64,000 bases of DNA from Stromatinia cepivora (GCA_014898415.1 RCTD01000007.1:930001-994000), one strand, 5' to 3'; numbered from the stretch's first letter, positions 34,426 to 46,751 are shown. The notes: a model not told the origin generated them from the letters alone. A program made the numbers and translations.

Positions 34426-34590
34426 ATGATTTTTGGTGTGAATAATGGCCGGAAAGTAGGGGTGGCCGGAAACTAGGGTGGTTGATTTAATTTGAAAAAA
34501 ATGATTAAAGTGTTTATATATCGAATATGTTATTTTAAATAGTTCAAGTTGAATGTAGGGGTCTTAGCATTTCGCTGCTATTTCAGACGC

Positions 34591-36415
34591 TCCCATATCC
34601 AACTAGCTAAAATGGATCGATCTTCATCTGGAACTTGATTTTTCGGAGATTATCGAGATATATTAATCGGGTCTCCAATTTACTAACATGGGACTCAATA
34701 TGCCGTGATTGAAATCTCTCGGGTTGAATTCTTGAGACTTCTTGTTGATGGGTATAAAATCATACAAGTATAGTACTAGAACTGATTTTGACTAAAGATT
34801 CCGTCACAACGCATGAGGATTATGTCATACGATGGGTGTCGAAGTTTTCTAGTGGCTGGTTGTCCATCCCGACTTTTCCGCAGACCGAAGTGGCCTAAGC
34901 ATTAGGCGATGAAAAGCCTAGAACTATAACTTAAGGTTCAAAGCTCGAATGATCCTGAATAAGGTTGAACCATTAATCAAACCTCGTTGATCAAGCCATT
35001 TAAGTTATACCTTTAATATCACATGTTCGACCTTCAAAGATCCGTTCAAGTATAGGGCGACCCTGTGCATGGGCCAGTACCGTAGCCTGCTGTCCGAGTC
35101 TCTTCGAGAGGAGGAATAATGTACCTACCTAGTACGTGTTCCGTATTCCATATTCCGTGTTCGGAAGACTGTTCATACCTCATAGAGTTTTGCTCTGTCT
35201 AACTTCGAAACAATAGGCTGAGTTTTCATTCCATTCAGAAATCATTGGAGAAGTCCATACAGCTCTGAAGTCAGCAGCTGTCGCTTGGGTTTCTAGAAAT
35301 TTAGTATCTCCATCACTGTCACTACCATTGACAAGTTGTCATTCTCTCAATATACTCTGTTTTTACCTCGAGGTCTTTTGGCATGCCACTCAATATCTGG
35401 CTTGCGTTAGTACAATTTCAATCTTCTCTCATCTCTATTGGCAACAATTTTTGTAATCTCGTCTGAGCCCATGAGGATCTTCACATCCAGTCGCAAGCCT
35501 CAGACAAACGGGTACATTAATAGATCATCGGCAAGTGTTGCGAGCCATCGGATATTAAAAATTGACATTGCTACAACACAAAAGATTGATACCGATCAAT
35601 TTCAACAGTACAATATTAATGATAAATCCCATAATTATACCTAAAAAAAATTCTTTTATCAAGAAAGATGGAAAATGGTTTATAAGATATAAATTTCTTT
35701 TCTGTTCTGCTTCCATTTCTATAGAATATAAAATTTAGAATATACATTAGGAGCCCACAAACTCGTGTGTAATCCGCGGTTAGTAGGCGGCTCTACTTGT
35801 AGGTTATCGCCCATCGAGAATTCTAGGGGTGAGGATACTATATCTAATTTAAGGGGTATAATAACCCATGGATACCTGACGTTAAAAGGATGGTACGAGG
35901 TCATGTTGGCATCAACACAGCTAAGCGCATAACCAACATACACTCGATCGATGAAATCGACCTACAAAACGGCCAGCGCTTAAATGTAGGACTCACTACC
36001 AACGATTATTTATCAGCTGCACCATTAATCTTCAGTATGCGATTGCTTATACAATTAGATGTACAGAGGTCTTTTTCCGGTCAAAGGACGATGGCTGAGA
36101 GACAGGCTGAGGTGGCCATTTATATTTATGTGTCAATGTAGGTTAATGTTTGATTTGAAGATTGAAGTAGACCCCGATAAAGTTGCGCTTGGATCGATTA
36201 ATTTGTTGAGACTGGAAGCATATATTGACATTGTCCCTTGACAAAACTCCTTTCCTTTTAAGCCAAAGTGGAAGCCAATCTCAAAGGAAAACTCTTCTTC
36301 ATATGAATTATTCACCGGTTTTCTTTTGCTGCTTTTATCTGATTTCTTTTTCTCCGTTCATCTCTCTAAGCTTGAAAACAATTTCAAATACATACCCATC
36401 CATCCTCATCTCAAC
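34591..36415. other. Intergenic beside the transposon nest
   Basis: No supported gene. It contains a tRNA-like sequence at 34883-34957 (listed separately) and short motif-free frames (35438-35943). Promoter of the secreted protein gene at 36416 lies at its right end. Confidence 0.4.
34883..34957 (+). repeat. tRNA-like sequence, possible SINE or tRNA remnant
   Basis: AAGTGGCCTAAGCATTAGGCG resembles the D-arm (A box) of tRNA-Ser/Leu, and GGTTCAAAGC about 45 nt on resembles the B box, at tRNA-like spacing. The acceptor and T stems do not pair well, so this is not a working tRNA. It may be the head of a degraded tRNA-derived SINE or a chance match. Confidence 0.22.
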
Positions 36416-37219
36416 ATGTACATCGCATCTAACATCCTCACATGCCTCACCCTCCTCCCATCCCTCCATTCCCCAGCACTTGCACACCCCTCATCCCAAG
36501 AATCTTTTACATCCCTCGAGAACCCCCTTCCCGTCTCTGAAAAATGTCTTTCCTATTCCGCCACCTTCCTCACTCCCTACACTGAAGCCGCGCTCGAAGC
36601 ACACGCCACAGCACAATTACCCAGTTTCTGCGAAGGAAATACAGAAAAAGTAGCTCTTCATCCAAATATTGTGGAGGGCTGGGGATGGGTAATGGATTTC
36701 AGCGGAAATTGTGAGTGTGATGGATTGGGCGGAGATGGAAGTGAAAGGTTTTGGGTATATTTTCCCGTCGAGGTCGTCGAAGAAAGAACTACATGCTCAT
36801 CATATCATCAGGGTGACAAATCTACAAAGAAGAAATGTCATGAGGAAATAGAGGAGATACAAACTAATATAGAAATCGAAATAGAGATTATGGAACCTTG
36901 GATTTTGCACGCGGAGGGTTGTGAGCGGAATAGAGGGGATGTGGAGATTAATGAGGGATTGGGAACGTGTGAGGGGGGGATTTTGAGGACGTGGCAGATG
37001 GGGGTCGGGAGGGAGGATTGGAGGGGGTTGAGAGGGGATGCGGGAATGGTTTGGGTGGTCGAGGGGTGGGATAGCTGTGAGGAGTTGGAGGGGAGATTGG
37101 GGGGTGTGGATGTGGATGTTGAAGGGGTTGAAGATGAGGATAGGGATTTAGAATGGGATATGGAAGAAAACGAGGATGAGGAACAGGGCGTAGAAAATAT
37201 GCTAGGTTTTGAACTTTAG
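36416..37219 (+). CDS. Secreted cysteine-containing protein of unknown function
   Basis: A single exon from the ATG at 36416, preceded by TCAAC, giving 267 residues. The first ~23 residues are a signal peptide (hydrophobic core NILTCLTLLPSLHSPALA, likely cleavage after ALA). The mature chain has about ten cysteines in its first 200 residues (for example SFCEG, NCECDG, KKCHEE, GCERN, TCEGG, SCEEL) and regularly placed Trp and Gly-Trp pairs (GWGWVMDF). The C-terminal ~50 residues are acidic and low-complexity. No family was recognised. An ATG 30 codons upstream stays in frame but would hide the signal peptide, so the later start was chosen. The 3' half is G-rich. Confidence 0.65.
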   Translation: MYIASNILTCLTLLPSLHSPALAHPSSQESFTSLENPLPVSEKCLSYSATFLTPYTEAALEAHATAQLPSFCEGNTEKVALHPNIVEGWGWVMDFSGNCECDGLGGDGSERFWVYFPVEVVEERTTCSSYHQGDKSTKKKCHEEIEEIQTNIEIEIEIMEPWILHAEGCERNRGDVEINEGLGTCEGGILRTWQMGVGREDWRGLRGDAGMVWVVEGWDSCEELEGRLGGVDVDVEGVEDEDRDLEWDMEENEDEEQGVENMLGFEL

Positions 37220-39615
37220 AACTGGAATTTTGAGTATTTTGCGCGGCACGGTCATTTTGATTTATCACCTTTGGGTGTGGCAAATGAGAAATTCCTTCAT
37301 AGCAATACTAGGTATTCTATCTACTTTCCCTAGCATATAACACGACTCTCTAAAATAAATCAGAAATAGTATTCAACTTAAAATTACCTCCCTCAAACCC
37401 TGCTCTGCTCAGATAACATTTTCTAACAATGCTCAAAACGGAGAGTAAAGTAAAAACAACCAAGACTAAGAGCGATGATCATTAATATTCCACTCGTGCT
37501 ATTATTATTAGTACATCTCATCAAGAGATTTCGAGAAAAAAACACCTACCCAACCATAATCCCATGATATGATATACCAGTCTGTCTCGGTAATATAACG
37601 TTAACAATCAAGATCTAGTGGATCATAAGATTATATACTAATTTATTTCAATCGAAAAAAGAAGAGCATACTAGAAACCCGTATATCGAAGTCTCGCAAA
37701 TTGCAAGTGATAAAAGTATTAAATAAGTCATAATCTGGATTCTGCATATAGAGAGGTGTTGGATCTTTAGCTGGTTTACAAGTGTATAATACAGATAGGC
37801 CACTGATTTGTGGTTAGAACCTAAGAATCCAAATAAGTCAAGCAAGTCAAGTCGAGGATTCTTTATATATAATCGGAAGTTTTATATACATACATATATA
37901 TCTGTATGATGCTATAGTATTGTTTAGAACTTTTTGGGATGGAAAGTTATTTGGACAATAAATCTAATGATTTGGAATAATAAGTCTTACCAAGAGATAT
38001 AAAAGAGGAATCTCTGATCATCCACCGCATTAATATAGCTACCTAGATAGATTAGGAACGAAATACGGTATACAAATCTCAACTCATATTTCCGTATTAA
38101 ATAAGACTTGCAAGAATTAGAAATCGTTTTCGAATCTAAGATTTAGGAGAGACAATCAGAATACTCACCACTCTGAACTTTCCTTCCCTTCTCTTCTCTT
38201 CTTTCACAACCATCATGAAAAACTCCCTGGTAATAACCAACAATAGATAAAATATCCACCCTGCTAGAACTAAATCACACTCAATTCTTCCTATTTACCT
38301 AGCCAATCTATCCTCACCATCCTCACCATCCTCACCATCCTCACCATCCTCACCATCCCACCCCCTCTCCATATCTCCTCCCGCTACCCTTCTCCCACCT
38401 CCCACCTCCCCCCCTCATTATCAAAGCCCAACCAACCAACCCACCAACCCCGCACTCTCCCGCACTCCATTCACAACCCCCACAACCCCCACAAACCAAT
38501 GCACAAACCACAATTTACATAAATAATCCCTACATAATCCCTACATAAAACCTGCCCACCCACCCATTCATTACTCATCCAATCCAATCCCACCACTTCG
38601 GAAATCCCAAAGTTCTTCGATTTTCCATTCATCTCCCCTCCACTTGCATGCATGCATTTAATGTGTTATGTATTGGATATGTAGCTTACAAAGATCCGAT
38701 ATTTCCGAGTTATATACATCATAAAAGGCTAGGCCTCCCTCAATTCATTTGTTTATTCACTCTTCTTGCTTCATTTCACATATATTTCCATGAATATCTT
38801 CTCCAGGACGAATCTTCTGGAACTAGGTTCTATTCCAGTCACTTTCACATCAAGTCACAGAAAGAAAGTTTCATCGAGAGGTTTGTGGTCATATCATTAG
38901 CATCTCCCATATCTCCCCGCTTCATCCCATCCATTCATTCATTTCGCTCCAATATTCCCAAATACAAGTTTCATCCTCGTCTATCTACGTACGATATGTA
39001 TGTATGTATGAATATGCTCATCCCTATACTACTACCACTATAATTCGTCGCTTTATTACCATCTATGCATAGTAAGAGAAATCAAGAATCGAGCGAATTT
39101 TTCCATCGCCCTCCCCTCCGGAGACCTTAGGCACGACAGATGATTGGAAAAGAGAAATATGAAATGTTTCCACCATGAACACATACGTTTGACCATCATT
39201 TAGCTACGTCATATGCAGTCTTCGTAACAGAGAAAACGAAACGTTGAAGAAATGTTGGTGCTTTATGCTTATTTCACCCTGCGCTAGGAAAGAAATAAGA
39301 AGATACGAGAATAGTTGCTCCGCGAACGCCCAAAAAATGATGAGGTGGATGAGGACCGACATCAAAGTATTGTATGTACAAGGCGATGTGATGTGAAATT
39401 GGGTGATCAATTGATGTTCGAAAGACCCAGAAAATGTTGAGTTGGGTTCTGGGAGGTATGTGTGTGTGGTGGGTCGGGGGTGCATTAGCAGAGGATGTGT
39501 TGCAGGCCGAAATAGATGGGTATCACGACTAGGTACAATTAGTATGAAGCATGACATCAATCTAGCAGAATGGGAACATACCTTGTACACTAGTCCCTAC
39601 GCCAATCCATTCCAA
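37220..39615. other. Intergenic, no gene seen
   Basis: About 2.4 kb, AT-rich on the left and C-rich on the right, with a CCTCACCAT nonamer array (38312-38357). No supported coding region. Confidence 0.5.
38312..38357. repeat. CCTCACCAT nonamer array, about 5 copies
   Basis: Five tandem CCTCACCAT units, nearly perfect, followed by C-rich DNA. Non-coding minisatellite. Confidence 0.9.
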
Positions 39616-40227
39616 CTAGCCGGGAATAGCAGTATTCGTGCTCTGCGAATTTTTCCAGACCCCTCCCCCCACAGCTCTCGAGACACCAACTCCAACACCG
39701 ACGGCAAGAGCAATCACAACCAAAGCAATCAAGATCTTAATCCAAACTCTCGTCTTTCTATCGAAACCAGCCATGCAGCCACAGATACCTGCACTCATTC
39801 TGTCTTGTTTCATAGCCTTCTTCTTCCTCTTCATTTGTTGTTGTCCTGGCCATACCGTACATTCCTGCGTCGCGCTCGTCTTAGCTTTCATCAACAATCC
39901 TCCACTCTTTGTTGTTTGTTGTGGTGTAAGACAAGCTTCAACATCTGTATCATAGGATGTAATATTTTGCTTCGATGAGGATTTCTGTGCTTCGAGCGAG
40001 TATCGTGTAGGGTTGGGGTTGTAGAATGGGGACAATGGAGAGGTTTCTTGGGAGAGACTATTCTTCTCATAGCGAGTTTGAGTTGGGCTTAAGGAGTGGG
40101 CAGAATCGACATCTTGAATTGTGCTGAGGACGGATTGATTGGATTGTGTACGAGATGGAGTAGGTCGATTGATGGTAAGGACGTTTGTGCCGACAAGAGT
40201 CGATTTCTCATCAATAGGAGAGGACAT
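39616..40227 (-). CDS. Single-pass membrane protein of unknown function
   Basis: One exon of 203 residues. The first ~120 residues are Ser/Thr/Gln-rich and probably disordered. A basic patch follows (QQQMKRKKKAMKQDR), then a Cys-containing AGICGCMAGF segment, then one transmembrane helix near residues 162-186 (IKILIALVVIALAVGVGVGV), and a short GGGVW tail. The Gly-rich GVGVGVS helix end suggests tight helix packing. The positive-inside rule places the long N-terminus in the cytosol. Filamentous ascomycetes have proteins of similar layout (linker, TRVW.K helix, SKAVGGGVW-like tail) with no known role, as far as I recall. The ATG sits in a good context (GGAC ATG). Confidence 0.72.
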   Translation of the reverse strand: MSSPIDEKSTLVGTNVLTINRPTPSRTQSNQSVLSTIQDVDSAHSLSPTQTRYEKNSLSQETSPLSPFYNPNPTRYSLEAQKSSSKQNITSYDTDVEACLTPQQTTKSGGLLMKAKTSATQECTVWPGQQQMKRKKKAMKQDRMSAGICGCMAGFDRKTRVWIKILIALVVIALAVGVGVGVSRAVGGGVWKNSQSTNTAIPG

Positions 40228-43200
40228 GGTGAGATTGACTTGATGTCCTTTCTCTTGATTTGAGAGCGTTCTATTCGTTCGAGATATTTTATATCGATGC
40301 TCGAAAAGGGGAATGATTGTTGTGAAGGCTCTTTTAGATAGGAAGTAGGTTCGTAAAAGCTCTATCCGTGATTGCGTACTCTTTTTGAAACGAGGTAAGA
40401 ACGAATGACTTTTTATTATGGAATGATCTTCGGATTGTTATTTTAAAGAAGCTTTTTTCTCTAACTTAAGGTCGACAAGTAATTAATTTCCAATATAACT
40501 CTGTGAAGATTGATTGATTAAATTCCTTTTGAAGAATTGGTTGCAAAGTATGATTCAGTGGATGAATGATTTGAATGAATGAATGGTTGAGTTGAGTTGA
40601 GTTGAAATTTAGGCTTGTGATTCCTCTCGGGTTATTGCTCACAAGTCTAAGCGTAGCAATTTTGGCGTTGGTTGAGGGAGGACGATAACAAACAAACAAA
40701 CAAAGTAAGGATCGGATGATATTTTATTTCGTATAGAATAAAATAATTATTGTAATAATGATGGATTGGTTTTGGATTATGATATTTATTGGATGAGATG
40801 ATGAAAATGATTGAGTGAGTGAGTGAGTGAGTATCTAGTACCTAGTAGAGAAAAAGAAGAGGAAGTGGATTGCTTTAGATGATACCTATGGATGAATGTA
40901 GGTAGGTAGATATTTCATTGCGCGATAGATAGGATAGGATATTAGCTAGCTAGCTATAGACTAGTACTCCGCAGGTACTTTGTTGAGGGTGAGGGAAATA
41001 TACCGTACCAATAACGGGACCTAGCTAGCTAGCTGAGTCGTAGCAGCACGAGCATGAGTTTCTTTACCTATGTAGTTCTGGTTTGGTTTGGTTTGACCTT
41101 GGCCATCATTAGTATCTCATTCCTTGGGCTGGAGATTTCCTTTATTCTAGTCTAACCACTCCTGAGTAGCTGGAGGTAGGTACTTGGACCTCATACCGGT
41201 CTGTACTATCTATCTATTTATCTACTAACTTCCAAATATGTAACTCAATGTCTACTAGGTATTCTTCCCTCAATCTTCATCTTAACGTTCATTCATATAT
41301 ATCCACATCCATATACAGAGTCCATTCCTCCAAACCAATCTATCCAAACATAAAAGTTTCCTCTTCCTCTTCCTCTTTCTCTTCCTCTTCCTCTTCCTCT
41401 TTCTCTTCCTCTTCCTCTTCCTCTTTCTCTTCCTCTTTCTCTTCCTCTTCCTCTTCCTCTTCCTACTATCCACACAGTACTCATTAGAACCTAAAAAAGC
41501 AGATCCCTTCCTGTTCCTAGCTAGATTCTAGTGCCGGCCTACTAGTTTCACGCATAACCCCATTAATCTCTTTTGAGAAGACTACTAGATAGTAGTTACA
41601 TCTAGACCCGCTTAAAATTACCCTGGAAGCTTGGTACCTTGTACTGCGTGGATACCAACTTTTTTATACTCTGTAGAAAGAAAGCCGGTACGCTCGTTGC
41701 GAATGCGAAGGAAGAGCATTTTTTATTGTTTTGATGAGCAGGACTTTGTAGTGATTAAGCATGTTAATCTTCACCTATCTACGTGGAACGAACTCATTAT
41801 TGCAGAATTTTGATAGGGTTTGGGTTTAAAGGTTCCAAGTGCAGTAATTCAAATACATACATACATACACACATACATACTGACAACAACAAGATACTTT
41901 TCCCGCGAAAGGGAATTTCCCATGTATCTATGTATCTATCTATGCGTATGCGATGCGATGCGATGCACATCTCGTATCTAATATCGTATGCGCTTGTTAA
42001 GTTTATTCTGTACGCCGCAGCGTTACATTCAAGCAAGCTTCCGGCAAAGAGATTGATTTGGTATTACACCCGATGAGGTAGAGAATTAAAGATAGAGTTA
42101 CATTCTATATTTCAGGGTCTTTTTTTGTTTAAATTACTCGTACTTATATGCTATATATTTGAGTGTTTTATTTACTGTAGATATACTACAGAAATCGATA
42201 AAGCGCTTAACCATCGGACGCACCCCCCCCCAAAACAAATTAACCATCTACGCCTCAAGTGGTTGGTTGATGAACATTGATATTTATAGAATGAATGATT
42301 TTCATGCATAATGCTTGAAAGTAAAGTACAGAGTTAAAGTTCTTCTAATTTCCTCCCTCCGTCCCGCCCACAGCCCGCTACTCTACTCGCGGTTTGAAAG
42401 TATGTGTGGCGAGAAAGTATACAATTCCGAAACTTTGTGCACGTACCAGAAGATGGTAAACTCCGGGTCAATTTCATATCTTACTTTCTAGCAGTACGAG
42501 TTATCCCACATCTTGTACCTAAAGTACCTAACGAACTAAAAACTCAAAGTCGTGGCGATAACACGGATTTTTTTTACGCCGTTTTCTGGTACATACGTGA
42601 TACCTGTTGCACTATCCACACAACACAACATGTACGCTGTACAATTAATTCATCAATTCATCAATCAATCAATCAAACTCAAACCATTCATCAATCCATC
42701 AACAAAATCCCCTTCACATCTTTGACTTTTTATTTATATCTTACGTGAAAACCTCGAAAGAAAACTGGATAGGTCGAGTAAAGCAGAGTAAAGCAGAGTA
42801 AAGCCACCCTTGTTCTAGATGCGATTCAAAGCTCACATTTATTATTCTGATTAAAGTGTTATAAGTTTTCTCTAGCAAAATAAAATGTATATGGGGATAT
42901 AGCTTGATTTGAATTTTTAGCTTGTTGATTCGTTTCGTTGGTTGGATACTGTTTTGGGTCCTTGGGTTTAGTATTTGGGTTTGCTCTTTGGATTTGACAT
43001 CTTGGGATAGTACGGAATATGTATCGGAAAATTCCCAGAAAATTCAAAGTAGAATGTCAAGTGAGTGATTGGGATAATAACCTAGGTGCTTTCAGCTAGC
43101 TAGGGAAAGGGCCGAAAGTAATCGAAAAATGGGGGTTGGATACAGTAAGCGCGGGGTATGATTTGGCTGAATGCGTGGGGAAGTTGTTGCATTTGACAAT

Positions 43201-43969
43201 ATCGTAGAGATCGGTAGGTGAGTTAGGGTATTAGATGACGGTGCATACTATGGTATATGGATCTATACCTTCTCTTCATTTTCTTATCGATTGTTTTTGT
43301 TAAGGGCATTGAAATATCTTTAGTGTTTCAAATCCAGCCATGTTTGGTTGATGAATTGGTAGTTCTCATGGTGATGCAGATGGTTGAGAGTTTTTCCATA
43401 CTGTTTGTCGTCCCCGTCAATTGAGATCCTATAGCTTGCAGGCACCGATTTCGGGGACTGTAAGGATACTCGGATTCGAAAATCTCGACCGTTGATTCTC
43501 GTGGGCTTGTTGAAATTTTCTGATCGAGGTAAATTAAGGCATTGATGATCTGTTCATCGTGAACCCTATGAGGACTTATCCATCGGTAATTTGGGATACA
43601 TATGTACTAAAGCATATGTTTGAGCACCTTTAAAGGAATGCCCAATGTGTACGATTCAGTTGCGATGTTCCTATAGCGGAGTTTGGAAAAAGCTTCTTAT
43701 GATATAAAAACAATGTTTGGCATTGATTTTTTTTGAATCTATGACGATGAGTTTGGATGAAAATCGGGCTGGGTATTTTCTCAATTTCTTCGAAGATGGG
43801 ATAGAGATATATACAATATTGCTATGAAGGAATTTTCTTATTTGACACAACCAAACTTATTGAATCAAAGCGATTTACTCCTCACCGACCTTGGACGAAG
43901 TATCTTTCTACTACTACCACCATCCAGACTTCTCCCAGCTGTTCTGCGAAACTTTACGCTTTCGAAGAG
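40228..43969. other. Gene desert rich in simple repeats
   Basis: About 3.7 kb with no supported gene, containing GAGT repeats (40811-40835), TAGC runs (about 40945 and 41025), the TTCCTC array (41357-41463), ATAC repeats (41858-41880), a GATGC run (41950) and three copies of GCAGAGTAAA (42783-42805). The left end is the promoter of the membrane-protein gene. Confidence 0.5.
41357..41463. repeat. TTCCTC/TTTCTC hexamer array
   Basis: About 107 bp of TTCCTC units with interspersed TTTCTC variants, in a strict 6-nt register. Open in all directions (poly-Ser one way, Lys-Arg and Gly-Arg the other), which produces spurious reading frames. A purine/pyrimidine mirror tract able to form triplex DNA. 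Confidence 0.95.
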
Positions 43970-46751
43970 TCAGATTTCCAACTTCTCCAAATCCATGGAT
44001 CCTTGTCTGCCTGAAATATCTGAAAGACTAGATGACGGAGTCAACGGTTCCAAATCTTCGACTTTGGTTAGTAAGTAGCAGGATGCATACATATTAACAC
44101 TATTCAACCCATTAGCATTGCCATCATCTCGAGCACAAAATCACTAACCGATCAATACAAGCCCCTCCAATCCTCGCACCCACTCTCTTGCCCCTGAATC
44201 CCAATCTCTCAAACGTAGCAATATACCACGGCGTCAACGCCGCACTTCTCAATAATACTCTTCCACCCATCTTCAACGCCTTATTCAACCTCCTAATCTG
44301 TATTTCCGCAGCCTCGGCCCCAGGATCAAACCAATCCATACTATCCATCACAACGGCAATCGTAAGCGTACCCGGGGTAATTCTCCGCACCACCTCATCA
44401 ATCTCATCCGTATGAATTCTCAACCCATCAAACGCACCACGACGCGATAACGCCCGATGAGATCCCGGCCTCAAATAATCCGGATGACATTTCCGCGTAT
44501 AAAATCCCTGGAGACAAATGAGATAATAGGGATTCTCCTCCCCTATCAACGAACTCTCAATCACCGGATCCAATGTCTGAACCATGTATTCCCATACCGC
44601 GCACCCTTTACTCCTCTTCAAATCCCCCTCGGAATATTCCAACGGTGAAGCATTCCGCGCCGCGCTTTCAGATGCGATATAATCAGCTTCCAACATGTGG
44701 AGTTGGTTTTTGGGCACCCCGAGTGCTTTCCAGAGAAATTTCTCCTGGGATACGATGAGGTAGGTAAATAATCGACTCATGATTATGGGACGGATCTTCG
44801 ATTTCCAGATCTCGCCTTGTTCGTTGAGTGTTTTGGAGTGGAGTAGAGCGTTGATTTCGCGGCTGAAACCGAGCGTTTGGGACAAGAGACGGATGATGCG
44901 GATAGCGTGGCGAGAACCACCCGTGTCGTATAATCCGCGAGAATTGCTTGTGAAAACGTGGGTATGGTTTAACCAGTATTGAAACGCGCGGGAGGACATA
45001 TGAGGCGAAAGATGCGTGAGGAGTAGGTTGCGAAAATGGACATGTTTTCCCTCACCGAATAGTTTCCAGAAATCGGAATAGGGGAGCGCGGTATAAGAGG
45101 CGAGTTTTAGTTCGAGGAGGTGGTTTTGGTTGGGGTTGAGATCGATGGCGTGGATTCGGCGCGGGGATTTGAGTGCGTAGGAAAGGATGTTGTCGCCTGC
45201 GCTTGTGATTGCTAGGATCACGTCGTCGTGGGTGATGTTCAGGAGTCGTTCGTCCACGCGAGTGTCTTCCCAGGTGAAGGCGTAGATGTATTCTTGTTTG
45301 AATTGGGTATGTTTTTTAAGTTGATCATCGTAGTGGATTCGCCAGTGATGATTTTGGTAGAAGAAGGACGGGAGGGGTAGATTTGCAGATAGATTTACAA
45401 TGGCGGCTTCGAATGCTTTGGATCGTATTTCCGGTGGTGTTGATCTGTCGATATTGCGGGATAGCTCTTTTGTATGATTGATTGGAGATAAGTATGGAGA
45501 TTCCGTCGCAGCAGCATCTAGACGTTCGACTATTTCATGGGGATAATTTGGAGCCGCGAGCGATGATGCGGGTTTCTTTTGACAACCAAGCCACATGTAG
45601 TAGGGAATAGAACCTAAAAGGTAATTTCTCGAGTCCGCGCTGAGGACAGTTCCGAATCGATATTCGAGGTAATCTCTCCGACCAGCCTCTAGATTTACGC
45701 GATCGACGTCGAACCATGCTCGCCAGAATAGCCTTCCTAGCCAATTCACGTGGCGGTTTATCCTGCCTGTGTAGTTCCTACAGCTGAGATCCACAATGGA
45801 TTGGACGTAGAAATCTACAACGCCGATTGTTCCCGTGGGAGCAAGTAAGGTTGCCAAAGAATCGATTACTGAATAAAAGTCAGGCTATATATAATTAGCA
45901 ATTGAAGCATCCTGATATCCAATGAAACATGGATACTCACAATCATAGATAGACTGTAGGACAAAGTAATAAGATCTGCGCCAGCAACGCCATGCGTATC
46001 CGAGAAATAATTTGAAGTAGGCGACTGCGAGCCAACAGTTCCAATATCTATATCCTCATGATCTTCGAGACGAAAGGTGCGAGCGTCCTGACATACAACC
46101 TTAACATTTTTCCAGCCAAGACGCTGGAATCTCTTTCGTGCAACTTCACAGAGACTGGGTGAAAAATCGACAAGATAAATACTGGAGAAGAACTCTGGAA
46201 CTGAGACATATTCGGACATGGCTTCGATGTTCCATCCAGTACCACCGCCAATCTATTCGATATTATTAGTCTATTAGAAAATTTGAAGATTCAATGGTGT
46301 CTGAACACTGAAAACTGTATGTACAGCATATTAATCTCAATAAGAAAAGACTTACATCAACCCAAATCCGTTTCGTCTCATGCCTATGTTCCCTGTTCTC
46401 CTTGTTGACCAATTGTGCCGCCACTAGCGCCAGCATATCTTCTCTCCCCCTCAACAACCTTTCCCTCGTCACATCATACACACCCGCCTGTGCTTTATAA
46501 AAACTTTCCAAAGCATCTTGCTGGCCATTTTCAGTTCCATCTCCATTATGTGGTTTGAGAAACGACGCGTACAAGAATTTGAGGAAAGATTTAAACGCGC
46601 TTGGGGTTTCTTCTTTTTGCTCTGAGCTTTTGGAGGTAAAAGTAATAGTTGTTGTGATGAAAATAACACCAATAAAGAGCAATAAAGCTATGCCTGTAAG
46701 GAAGATTTGGATTCTTGGTTCCTGGAGAATGTTAAGGGTAAGAGAAGCCAT
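43970..46751 (-). CDS. BTA1: Betaine lipid (DGTS) synthase, BTA1-type
   Basis: Four exons: 46751-46356, 46252-45941, 45884-44149 and 44099-43970; 857 residues. An N-terminal hydrophobic helix (IFLTGIALLLFIGVIF) anchors it to the ER. Next comes a SAM-methyltransferase half with IGGGTGWNIEAM (SAM-binding glycine loop, formed across intron 1) and YLVDFSPSLCEVA. The C-terminal half is DUF3419 (BtaA-like): DVILAITSAGDNILSYAL, HAIDLNPNQNHLLELKLA and VVMDSMDW. The product transfers 3-amino-3-carboxypropyl from SAM to diacylglycerol and then trimethylates it, giving the phosphorus-free lipid DGTS; in fungi this replaces phosphatidylcholine under phosphate shortage. The last intron (GTTAGT...GAATAG) is recognised because it restores CIDRVNMYAS, a conserved end. 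An unusual ~35-residue acidic Ser-rich tail follows. Spacing to Noc2 is 0.9 kb. Confidence 0.9.

Larger units (their letters stand above)
30446..34487. mobile_element. Fold-back element (nest layer 2), interrupted by hAT
   Basis: The ends are inverted copies: left reads TCAACCACCCTAGTTTCC GGCCACC..., with a second CTACTTTCCGGCCA motif, and the right end (34440-34487) carries both in reverse orientation. Beyond the ends the two halves remain complementary: 30652-30750 (GATTTGTATATGATTTATAT...) matches the reverse complement of 30957-31050 almost base for base. The element is therefore a long palindrome of about 0.8 kb centred near 30850 before the hAT insertion. It is AT-rich and non-coding. 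A TA flanks both ends if they are set at 30446 and 34487, hinting at a Tc1/mariner-type transposase acting in trans. A degenerate fold makes RIP or replication stalling plausible. Confidence 0.7.
30030..34590. mobile_element. Outer terminal-inverted-repeat element (nest layer 1)
   Basis: The left end (30030-30065) and right end (34555-34590) are inverted copies starting GCGTCTGAAAT and continuing for about 36 bp. They differ at five positions, all transitions (G/A or C/T), as expected of RIP-type decay. With the inner insertions removed, this element would be about 0.5 kb, left part of normal composition and right part AT-rich, with no coding capacity. Short CAGGG-containing repeats occur inside at 30130-30190. 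No clear target-site duplication was found, so the exact ends are tentative. Confidence 0.6.

Noticed and set aside
41248..41487. Poly-Ser and Lys-Arg proteins
   Set aside because: Products of the hexamer array rather than genes.
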